Source: Codonopsis lanceolata (Eukaryota > Streptophyta > Magnoliopsida > Asterales > Campanulaceae). Taken from it: DNA of 64,000 nucleotides. The notes below the pieces were generated by a model, which was given only the letters and a program-made list of their open reading frames with translations, had not been told where the DNA came from and ran no database searches. Below, one piece after another: positions 11,780-24,500 of this stretch; positions within the stretch are counted from its first letter, which is position 1, and each line of letters opens with the position of its first letter. The DNA lies in NCBI GenBank assembly GCA_013146195.2, contig CM028377.1:166511824-166575823 (forward strand). The letters run 5' to 3'. The translations under genes and the position numbers were made by a program.

Positions 11780-14700
11780 CTAAGGAATTCTATCATCCGT
11801 GTTACGAACAAGAGGAGCTAGTTCTATAGTTTGTGATTCTGATGTTTTGGTTCTTTCTTTCGTGTTCAATACTTCACTTGGAAGCATCGACGAGCTGGGA
11901 TCACTCCAAGGCACCAAAAACAGTAGACAGAGAGGAGTGACTCTCAATATATTTCGAATCAATATGGCAAGCCATAGTTTATCAAACTGTGTCCTTGTGA
12001 CGTTCAAGACATGAAGTAATAAGCCTCCTCCCCATGTTGCTGATAGAAGTCCAACATTATCAATTGACATGAGCAATGCAAAGAAAGTGCCTTCAATACC
12101 TGGAGGACAAAGCTTGGAACTTAGAACAAGAAGGGGCATCCATTTCAACCGTCCTGTCATCTGGGAAATGCTTTCATCAATCACCACAAAGAAGTAGTCC
12201 GGTATACCAAATTTTAGGTTTAACCGGAGCACCAATACCAGATCCAGCATCCCCGACAGACCAAAAAGCAGCTGAGTCCAGAATAATAGATCTCTGAAAG
12301 GGTAGTCTTTAAGACCATACTGATACAGTATGGCCCCTAAAAGGGATCCAACTGAGCCGATTGACAGAATAAAACCAATAGTCTCCTGCGGAAGTCAAGA
12401 AAACAGTTAACTGATAGGTAGTGCGTTCTCTCATATCGCATAAATCAAGTGAGGATCCATGATGACTGATGATCAAAATGTGCATAAATATGTAAAGCAG
12501 AACAAGAGTTGCCTATTGGCCGACTTCTCAAGATGATTAATCCTTGCATATTAAGTTCTATAGGTCAGTATTTGCACCTTATACGAGAAGTTTGCATAGT
12601 GCTAATAAATATATGCAGGCAATATGATAAAAAAAGATTGACGTGAACTAGAAAACTTAAAGCATCTGAAATTGTTGTAATTTAAACCTTTAGCTCTCTT
12701 CTAATCCTGTTGTCCCTAAAAAAGAGTCCTATTTTAAAAGCCAAAACTTTTAATAATGTATTTTTACTTCCTTATATTTACTTTGAATTGCAATAAGATT
12801 ACATTTTTTTGCATGAAAAGTAAGACCAACATCATGTTTTTGAAAACCAAGTAGAATTTGGAAAATAATGGATACATATACCTTAATTTGGAAATGGGAC
12901 TCTTTGGTGGTAGAGACAAAAACATAAATAGGACTCTTTTTATTGTAAAGAGTATATAATCGGATGCCTTTTTTCAATTGGTAGAGGCGTAGAGCTGTGT
13001 AACACATTTGTATAACCTTGACGCTTCAGCTACTGTGTACTCGCACCTTAGCATCTGGTGCTATCTGGTTGTCGATTGCAAGTTCTTTTTTGCCCTTTTC
13101 ATATAGTTTTAAATTTGATGTGCTCTATTTGGAAATTGAATTCATTAATTAGCTCTTGATGACTCGGGTATAACAATTACCTGAGAGAAAGATGGGCCTG
13201 CCTTGGAATCTGTGGCCCAATAAAACTGGCCTTCATAGATATTCAAACTTAATGCAAGTGAGAGATACATATATAGACATGGCCGCCATACATCCGGGTA
13301 TTTCAGTGTTTTCCACATAGCCTTTGCAGCATCACTGAATTTTTGATTTACCTGACAGAACAGAACAGAACGAACAGAACATTAGAGTTTTTAGTTCAGA
13401 TGGAGCAACAGAATCAATAGGAGGGATTTCCTTATATGTTACCTGTCCATATGCAAAGTTTGGTGTGTGTGGCTCCTTAAGCACAATGCCAACTAGCAAT
13501 ACGAGCCCAGCTGGAATTGTTAGCAATCCATAAACTCCCTTTTTGTTTGTGCAAAAGAAAGAAACCATTAGACTCGGAAATAATCACAAGTTTGAAATGT
13601 TTTACTTCCTCCATCCCAAGAAAAATAGTCTCATTTGACAAGTATTGGAGCACTACATGTTTGTACCTTCAAAAATTTACACCATAATTTCATCCTTTTT
13701 TTAGAAGTGAGATTATTTATTGGGACAAACCAAAGAGGAAAATGAGACTATTTTTTTGGGATGGAGGGAGTATAATGGACCAGCAAAAGTGGTACAGTAC
13801 AGTATAGAAGCTCACCGTTGGCCCAATTACGTGAACGAAGATACCACTAAATAAAAATCCCACCAGCGCTCCAACAGAAGAGCTGAGGGCGCACAAGCTT
13901 TGCATGTCTGCTGCAAGAGAAGGATGACTACCACTGTTCTGTGCCACACATGCGTCAACAGTCACATCTGCTATTGCAACTCCAGCACTTCCAGCCGTTA
14001 AAGATATCAGTGCCAATACAATATGCAACCTTTGGTGCAAAGACAAAAACAGCATGGACATAATACCAATAACACCTGAAATTAAGAGCAGGGATGCAAC
14101 AATCTGATAAATAAACATATCTAGTAGTTAATAGGTACATGAATTGCCTCTGTACTTACACTTTTTCCACAAATTGCCACTAAACTTGTACTTCGCTGGT
14201 GCTTGGTTCATAGTGCACCCTTTCGGCTCACCATTAGTCCTTCGTGTGGATGCCGTTACAAAATATCCTTTAAATTGTTGTGATAACTATCGAGGTTTTA
14301 TATTTAAATCTCCAAATATAAATTTAGAAACTAGACTATTCATTCGGGGTAAAAAGTAAGACCTTTTTTTTGGGGAGGGGGGGGGCATGGACTGGAGTAT
14401 TGTCCTTCCCGAAAGCATAATCTCATTTGAAAAATCATCGAACTTTTAAAATTGTAGGTTTACTTGTACCTCCTGAAATTGCACTAAATTATTACTCTCA
14501 CCGTGCCTAAATTATTGTCTTATTTGACTTGGTACACGGATTAAAGAAAAACAATTGACTTGATTATTAATATTGGTATAATGTGTAGTTTTCTTTTAAG
14601 CCCACGAGTATGTGACCTATAATTAAAGTAGGAAGAAAAAGTTTAGGTAAAATGGTAAAAGTATTGTCCTAAAAGGCAAACTTTCAAAGAAGACAATTTT

Positions 14701-17700
14701 TTTGGGACAGACGAAAAAAGAAATCAAGACAATAATTTTGATGAAAGGAGTACTATTTTTAGAAATAAGATTATATTTTTGGACAAAGCAAGAGGAAATG
14801 GATTTCGGGACAGAAGGAGTAGATAAGAACACAGTTTAGTCCTGTAAAATATTTTACAGTTTAGTCCTGTAAAATATGGCCAATTTCAAGATTGAGGAGG
14901 ACAGGAGCTTCTTAGAGCAAAGTTTTAATGAAGAAGAAGTCATGGAGGCATTGGGTAGTCTGAAAGGTGACAAGTCCCCAGGACCTGATGGTTTTACCCT
15001 TGAGTTTTTTAAACATTGCTGGGATGTGGTGAAAACTGATGTTATGGAGGTCTTCCACTCTTTCTTCGAGGAGGAGGGTTTTGAGAAAAGTCTTAACACA
15101 ACGTTCATTGCTCTTATTCCCAAAAGGAAAGGGGCAGAGGAGTTGAAAGATTTCAGGCCCATAAGTCTCATTGGCAGTGTATATAAGCTGATTTCTAAGG
15201 TTCTGTCCAACAGAATGAGGAAAGTGATAGGCAAAGTAATTTCGACACGCAAAGACGCCTTTTGTGGGTGATCGTCAGATTTTGGAAGCAGCTTTGATAG
15301 CAAATGAAGTGGTTGATTCGAGGATGCGGAGTGGGGTGCCAGGGATTTTGTGTAAACTGGATGTGGAGAAGGCATACGATCATGTTAGATGGGAATTTTT
15401 GATTCACATTTTGGATAAAATGGGTTTTGGAGAAAAGTGGAAGAAGTGGATATCATTCTGCATTTCCACAGTCAGGTTTTCGGTTCTTATCAACGGTCAG
15501 CATGATGGTTTCTTCTCGAGCTCGAGAGGTTTGCGCCAAGGGGATCCTCTCTCTCCATTCCTTTTCATTGTGGTAATGGAGGCTCTCAGTCGTCTCATCG
15601 ATAAGGCGGTAGCAGGAGGATTCATTAAGGGCTTTGAGGTGGGTAATGATCATGGTCGGGGTGTCTCTATTTCCCATCTCCTTTTTGCCGATGACACTCT
15701 AGTTTGCTGCGATGCAGATAGTGATCAGCTGGGCTGCCTTCGTCTTATTTTGCTGATTTTCCAAGATTTATCGGGCTTGAAGACTAATGTGTCGAAAAGT
15801 GAGCTAATTCCCATAGGTGGAGTGGAGAATGCGGAGGATTTAGCTTCGTTCTTTGGCTGCAAAGTCTCTAATCTCCCTACTTCATACCTAGGCCTACCTC
15901 TTGGCTCGTCTTTTAAGAACAGAAATGTATGGAACTCAGTCTTGGACAGATTCGAAAGGCGGTTGGCAGGATGGAAAAGACGGTTCTTATCTAAGGCAGG
16001 AAGACTTACTCTCATTAAGAGTACCCTTTCTAATCTCCCTACGTATTTCCTATCGGTGTTTATGGCCCCTGTTTCAGTCTTAAAAAGGCTTGAGAAATTA
16101 GAAAGGGAGTTCCTATGGGAAGGAGACAATGAGAAAAGAAATTATCATTTAGTTGAGTGGGAATCTGTGTGCTCTGTCAAGGAGAATGGGTGCCTTGGAG
16201 TTAAAAATCTCAAATTGTTCAACAAGGCTCTGTTGGGCAAGTGGCTTTGGAAGTTTTTAGTGGATAAAGAGGCGTTATGGAGGAGGTTAGTGGTGAGCAA
16301 ATATGGAGCGGGTGATCATCTTTGGTTCCCAAATAAAGTTCTCGCTCTCTCGGTACTAGCGCGCGGAAAGGAATTATGGGAGTATGGAATGAGGTAAACG
16401 GGTTCATCAAATTCGAGGTAGGGCAAGGGAATCAAATCAGATTCGGAAGGATTTTTGGTGTGGAACAAATACCTTGCAGCTGATGTTTCCTATTCTCTAC
16501 AACATGGCGTTAATAAGGAGGAAATGGTGAGTTCGTTGGTGGTCAATCAAGGGGTTCAGATTTATGGAGCCTGTTTTTCAGCAGAATCGCACGATTGGGA
16601 GATTGACGAGGCGATTCAGTTCATGGAGTTGCTCGAGTCACAAGAGACAGCTATTGAGTGAAGATAAAATTATTTGGGAGGCTTCTAGTAACAAATTGTT
16701 TTCTGATAGATCTTTCTACTCAAAGTTGAGTGAGAAGGAAAAAAGTTCATTCCCTTGGAAGGTAATATGGAAATCTAAAATCCCCGACAGGGTAGCTTTT
16801 TTTGTGTGGGAAGCAGTAAGGGGTGTCATACTGACGGGGGAAAATTTGAGATCTCGGGGTTTGACGTATGTTAATCGGTGCTACATGTGCAAAAGTGAAG
16901 AGGAAGACGTAAATCACTTGCTGCTCCATTGTTCTATGGCTAGGGAGCTTTGGAACTCCCTTTTTCTCTCTGCTGATGTCCCGTGGGTTATGCCAAGGAC
17001 TGTCATTGATACGCTTCGGGGTTGGCCTTCTTTCACCCGAAATAGAAGGAGCAATTTTTGGAAGTATGCCCCCTCAGCTATTTGGTGGACCATCTGGAAA
17101 GAGAGGAATAGAAGGGCCTTCGAGAACAAAGAATCTGATCTTGTAGAAATCAAAAAATCTTTTCACTTGTATTTGAGATTCTGGTGCTTAACTGTCGACC
17201 CAAATTTAGAGGATCCTTTTTGTAATTAGGTTGGGGTCTTTTGGTTAGTAGATTAGTGCATGTATACTTCCAGTGTACAAGATAGCGTCTTTTTTGACGC
17301 ATGTTAATAATACTTATACTTTACTTATCAAAAAATAATAATAATAATACTTCCTCCGTCCCAAAAATAGAAATAAAAAATAATAGTCTCACTTTCTATT
17401 TTTTCCCAAATAAATAGTCTCATAAATTTAAACCATAAATTTGAAAATTTATATTTAATACCACCTATACTTATTACACAACTATTTAACGGATATCTTG
17501 TAACAATACCCATGCAAGGACTAATGGTGAGCAGAAATGGTGTGCTTTGAACCAAGCACAAGGAAAGTCTAAGTTTAGGGATGATTTGTGAAAGAAGTGT
17601 ATGGACGGGGACGATAAATGTAATTTACCCGAATTAATCTGTTTTTCCAATATGACATCAGCAAGTCAACTTTTGCATGTAGATTGAGGGTAACGATTAC

Positions 17701-18516
17701 ACGACAATTGAAGATTCTATGGCAACTCAAAAGATAGAAGAATTTCCATTAAGAGAATAGAAGGAAAAAGACGAGGATTAAGGGAAACTGCAAACAAATT
17801 TAACAATTTAATTTAGATAGATCTCCTGTAAGACCGTCTTACGGATCTTAATTCGTAAGATGGAGCCCCACTCCCTCACAGCTCAACCCACCAATACACG
17901 GTGGGTCAGGTAAAGAGCATCCGTCTTACAAAAAATATCCGTAAGACCGTCTTACATAAGTTTTTGCCTTTAATTTATATTCATGTGATTGATAAGCCAC
18001 TTTGGAACGTCAATGGTGCAACAGATACCCCTTCAACTGTTTTTTATTTTATTTTTATTTGAGAGAGAGATAAGTATGGCCCCTTGGTATGTGACTCCTT
18101 CAACTTCAGTTCCTAAGAGGAACAACTCAGAAAGATAAATTCAGCTGTTTATAACACAAGGCTGAAAAGGATCATCGTCAATCAACAACACAACAAGGAA
18201 GTTCCTTAATCATTAGTGTAATTGAGGATCAAGTGACTCTTTTCAAGTGCAACTTGTCTTTTCTTTTTCTGAAATAAGAAGACCTTTATCTGAGATGGTA
18301 AAAGTGCAAAACAGGGAGGAGAAGAAGTCCACCAAGGTAAGAAAAGAGAACTTGAAAAAGAAAAGAGAGAGAGAAACAGAGTGGAAGGATAAAAAAAACT
18401 GCTAAAGGAGCACCGCTTCCATGGCTGACCCTGCTTAAAAGCCAATGATGCCTGGCCTCCTAAAATTGCGAAGTTTTTAGGGCCCGGAAAAAATAAAATA
18501 ATAAAAATAAATACAT

Positions 18517-18558
<42 letters not shown>

Positions 18559-21500
18559 CAATATATCATGAAACGAAAAATGCATTATTTCATCCAAAAA
18601 TCCCAAATGGCCCAAAGACCCCATCTCTTTAGTCTTTCTCGGTACTATTATTTTTTTCTTTCATATTAAAAGTCATTTTAAGTTTACATTGTAAAACGTG
18701 TATGGTCATAAATAAACCCGTGTTAGTAAGACATTCAATTCTTTTCTCCTTTATCCCTTCTATTTTTTATTTTTCATTCCACTCTGCCTCCGCCATTTTC
18801 CTACAGTGGCCGTTAAGTTTTCTTCTTTTTCTTTTCATATTTTATCAAATTAGTTTCAATTTTTTCCAGATACTTGTTGCATTCTGTAAAGGTGTTATGC
18901 TCTTGATTCAGGAATGATGTGTTTTGTTTATTATCTTTATGTTTGTTTCTTTAATTTTTCAAAAAAAAGAAAAATATATGTTACAAACCTCAAGGGCCTC
19001 GTCCGACATAACCGGCCTAGGGCCCCGAATTTCAACAGGGCCGACCCTGACCGTTCCCCAATCCCTCATCAAGTCTGCAAGTGACAGACCACTCGAAATG
19101 TTTTCAAAGTAGAAGGCCACAAAGAAGTGAGAGAAAAAACTGTCCCTTGTAGGTGGGAAAAGTAACGCTTTGTCATGGGAATTCCTATCAATCCCCTGCG
19201 TCGGTAGGCAGTTAGGCACCTAACCCCTTACAGCTCACATCAGCACATGCAATTTGCATCTTGCCTGAGCTTATGAAAGAAGTGATAAGAAACTCTTCAA
19301 TCAAAGGGGGATAGATGTATTGCTCAGCCAAGATGCTAAACAACTCACACCACAACCTCCAAGCAACTTGACTATTAAAGGAAACATGATGGTTGTACGC
19401 TCTATCAAATCACACAGTAAACCTTTTTTGGTTATTAATTAAATATTTCCTTTTAGCCACCAAGTCAGCAATTAAGCTCCTATATTGCTGGTCATTACTA
19501 TATTAGTTTCTCCTGTAGGGAATGAAGAAGTCAGATAAAAATCTGGATCTCCTATTCCAAAATGCTACATAAGAGCCCATAAAAAGCAGGTCATGGCTTC
19601 TAATTGTAAATCTGGTTAAACCAAGTTTTTCCACCCGCTGCCAATGCTCAAAATCAACACCACTTTGGCAAATTGCAATTGATGGTGATAAAAAGCACAA
19701 AATTGCAGATGGTATTCTTGGAGGTTATCCTTGACTATATATATCTGAGGAATGGAAAGAAAGTTGATGGACCAGTTTCGATCCTTGAGAGGAGGGGGAG
19801 TGGCTGGAAAGACCAGTAGCAAAGAAAGAAGCTCTGGAAGTTAATAGAGGATGACGGGTATAATGCAGGGAACAAGATGCATTCACAAATTCACTATTTT
19901 ATTATTTATCAATTCTTTTACCATCATTGCTGGAGGATGTTATCGACCTTAAGTAATCAATTCTTTTTTTTTGGATAAGTAAAATGTATTAAGTAATCAG
20001 TTCTTACCCAAGGTATTTAAGATTGGAAATTCAGATACAGGAGCCCTTCACCAAGAGTTTCAATATATCACTCCCTGCATACCCTGAACTCATTGTTAAG
20101 AGTGATTCGTGTAGATGAGTGTAATAATGTGTTTGCCAGTGATTAGCAAACTCTAGATATGCACCAGATATAAAGAATGGGTTTTGAATGTATGGTTGTG
20201 AGGGATAGAAGCAAAGATTTAAGGTGCAAAATTCAAACCAGATTGAGAGAAAATTGCAATCAGGAAGACACTGAATTTCTTTCTATAGAATGGTAGAACG
20301 ATTTTGAACAGGACTGACAAAAATTGTTTTGTATCCCAAAATCGGTTAGGGTGAATGGTTTTACTCATAATTTGAGGAAAGAGTCTTTTTTTTTTTTGAT
20401 AAGTAAAGTATAAGTATTATTAACATGCGTCAAAAAAGGAGACGCTATCTTGTACACTGGAAGTATACATGCAGTAAACTACAAACCAAAAGACCCCAAC
20501 CTAATTACAAAAAGGATCCTCTAAAGTTGGATCGACAGTTAAGCACCAGAATCTCAAATACAAGTGAAAAGACTTTTTGATTCCTACAAGATCAGATTCA
20601 TTGTTCTCAAAGGCCCTTCTATTCCTCTCTTTCCAGATGGTCCACCAAATAGCTGAGGGGGCAAACTTCCAAAAATTACTCCTTCTATTCCGGGTAAAGG
20701 AAGGCCAACCCCGAAGCGTATCAATAACAGTCTGGGCATAACCCACGGGACATCAGCAGAGAGAAAAAGGGAGTTCCAAAGCTCCCTAGCCATAGAACAA
20801 TGGAGCAACAAGTGATTTACATCTTCCTCTTCACTTTTGCACAAGTAGCATCGATTAACATAAGTCAAACCCCGAGATCTCAAATTTTCCCCGTCAATAT
20901 GACACCCCTGGCTGCTTCCCAAACAAAAAAAGCTACCCTATCGGGGATTTTATGTTTCCATATTACCTTCCAAGGGAATGAACTTTTTTCCTTCTCAATC
21001 AACTTCGAGTAGAAAGATCTAACAGAAAACAATTTGTTACTAGAAGCCTCCCAGATAATTTTATCTTCACTCAAAGCCTGTCTCTTGTAACCCTGGAGCA
21101 AATCCATGAACTGTACAGCCTCGTCAATCTCCCAATCATGCAGATTCCTGCGAAAAACAGGGCTCCATAAATCTGAACCCCCTTGATTGACCACCAAAGA
21201 ACTCACCATTTCCTCCTTATTAACTGCCATGTTATAAAGATTAGGAAACATCAGCTGCAAGGTATTTGTTCCACACCAAAAATCCTTCCAGAACCTGATT
21301 TGATTCCCTTGCCCTACCTCGAATTTGATGAACCTGTTGACATCATTCCATACTCCCGTAATTCCTTTCCGGACACTAGTGCCGTGAGAGATCAGAACTT
21401 TCTTTGGGAACCAAAGATGATCACCCGCTCCATATTTGCTCACCACTAACCTCCTCCATAACGCCTCTTTATCCACTAGAAACTTCCAAAGCCACTTGCC

Positions 21501-24500
21501 CAACAGAGCCTTGTTGAACAATCTGAGATTTTTAACTCCAAGGCCCCCATTCTCCTTGTTAGAGCACACAGATTCCCACTCAACTAGATGATAATTCCCC
21601 TTCTCTTTGTCTCCTTCCCATAGGAAATCTCTTTCTAACTTCTCAAGCCTTTTTAAAACTGAGACAGGGGCCATAAACACCGATAGGAAATAAGTGGGAA
21701 GATTAGAAAGAGTACTCTTAATGAGAGTAAGTCTTCCTGCCTTGGATAAGAACCGTCTTTTCCACCCTGCCAACCGCCTTTCAAATCTGTCCAAAACTGA
21801 ATTCCACACGTTTTTGTTCTTAAAAGACGAGCCAAGAGGTAATCCTAGGTATGAAGTAGGAAGATTAGATACTTTGCAGCCAAAGAACGAGGCTAAAGCC
21901 TCCGCATTCTCCACTCCACCTATGGGAATTAACTCACATTTCGACACATTAGTCTTCAAACCCGATAAATCTTGGAAAATCAGCAAAATAAGACAAAGGC
22001 AGCCCAACTGATCACTATATGCATCGCAGCAAACTAGTGTGTCATCGGCAAAAGGAGATGAGAAATAGAGACACCCGACCATGATCATTACCCACCTCGA
22101 AGCCCTTAATAAATCCTCCTGCAAGCGCCTTATCGATGAGGCGGAGGGGCCTCCATTACCACAATGAAAAGGAATGGAGAAAGAGGATCCCCTTGACGCA
22201 AACCTCTCGAGCTCGAGAAAAACCTTGGTGACCGTTGATAAGAACCGAAAACATTGTGTAGAAATGCGAGAATAAAATCCACTTCTTCCACTTTTCTCCG
22301 AATCCCATTTTATCAAATATATGAATCAAAAATTCCCATCTAACATGATCGTATGCCTTCTCCACATCCGACTTGCAGAATCCACGGCACTCGCTCCGCA
22401 CCCTCGAATCAACCACTTCATTTGCTATCAAATGCTTCGAATCGGCGATCACCCACAAAAGCATCTTTGCGTATCTGAAATTACTTTGCCTATCACTTTC
22501 CTCATTTTGTTGGGCGGTACCTTGGAGATCGACTTATATACACGCCAATGAGACTTATGGGCTGAAGTCTTTCAACTCCTCGCCCCTTTCCTTTTTGGGA
22601 ATAAGAGCAATGAGCGATGTATTAAGACTTTTCTCAAATCCCTCCTCCTCGAAAGAAAGAGCGGAAGACCTCCATAACATCGGTTCTCACCACATCCCAG
22701 CAATGTTTAAAAAACTCGAGGGTATAACCATCGAGTCACAGGGGACTTGTCACCTTTCAAACTACCCAATGCCTCCACCACTTCTTCTTCATTAAAACTT
22801 TGCTCTAAGAAACTCCTGTCCTCCTCAATCAGTCTATTGAACGTGATCCCTCCTATATCCAGCACTCTCCCACTGTCTTCCGAGAACAACTTTTGGTAAA
22901 ACTCTACAAAGCCTCTACTGATTTGATTCTCATCTTCCGTCACAAAACCATCAATTTTCAGCCTACTAATCTGATTGAAATTCTTGTGCGCATTAGCCAT
23001 CTTATGGAAAAATTTGGAATTTTTATCTCCTCTTTAAGCCACAAGACCACGGATTTTTGCCTCGACTTATCTCTTCAGCGATGAGCAATCTTTTGATTTC
23101 CAGCTTAAGCTCTTCACGACGTGCAGCTTCTGATTCCTCTAAAGATCCTTCCCCTTCCTTTGCATCCAGGCACTTGACTTCCTCCATAACTTCCTTAATT
23201 CTGATTTCTATCCTCCCGAACACCTCCTTATTCCAAATTTTGAGATCATCCTTTAAAAGCTTCAATTTTTTTGCAATTCGAAAACACGGTTTACCGACTG
23301 CCTCGTAAGAATCCCATTTTGACCTCACCCATTCCTTAAAACCAGGAGCTTTCAGCCACATGTTCTCAAATCTGAATGGAGTTTTCCTTCTACCCTTATC
23401 ACCCCCAAACTGAAGAATTATAGGGGAATGATCGGACACAACCCTAGGAAGAGTTCTTTGGACGAAGGCCCCTATACTTTCCTCCCAATCAGAACTAATA
23501 AGGAACACGTCAAGCCTTGAACATTGTCGCTCAGACCCTCCTCGAACCGGTGAAAGTGTTCCCCTCCAGGGGCAAGTCCAACAGTTCCCTGTTATTTATG
23601 AAATCGTTAAACTCCTCCATAGCATGGGTATAAAATTGATCCCGGCTTCTCTCACAGGGAAAACGAACCACATTAAAATCACCTCCCACACACCACGGAT
23701 GATTCCATTTACGTCTAACAGAATTCAATTCAGCCCAGATTTGACCGGATGTTGTCGAGCAAGGACCATATACTCGAGAGAAAACCCAGCGAGAGTCATT
23801 GATTACCGCTTAAATAGACACGGCGAAATCACGAGAAATCCCCTAACACATGATCTTCCATAGATAGACTTCTTACGTCCCACATAACGAATACCCCCAT
23901 GACTCAAGCTGCATCTAAATGAACCCGTCCATCCATCGACATCCTCTATGCTATTCACTAAGTTCTGTCCATATAATCCATTTTGGTCTCTTGAAGACAA
24001 ACTACGAGAAGGCTTCCATCTTGAAGAGAGCTTCCTTGACTATCTGCCTTTTCTGAAATCATTCAAACCCCAAACATTCCAGTGATTAAGTTTAAATCCA
24101 TAACACCAACTAATTAACTTTTTCTTTCCGGACCTCTTACCAATCCTCCCTGACCCATCAAAATTGATGTCACGAGAATAAATTTTTACCTCCCTACTCT
24201 CGGCCCCAGAGCCTTAATTCGTGGCTCCCACCTTCTTACTAACTAACGGCTTACCTTTTTCCATTTCGAAGTATATCCACAATTTTATCCTCATGACATT
24301 TACATAGACTCCCGGATAATTCACGACTCCTTTAGCCTTCTTACTCACCCATAGACATCTTTTGTTGGGATCCCCATCGATCGGCGGCTTACGTTCCATA
24401 ACCTCCTCAGGTCTGATCATCGATATTGGGCTACAAATCACTACCTCCTCAAATCTGACCTTCGGACTTGGACTACTGAACATCACCTTATCCTTATCCA

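Noticed and set aside
18430..19050. Possible hAT element with an ACAGGGCCGACCCTGA-like end
   Set aside because: I could not find a matching opposite terminus or an 8-bp target duplication.
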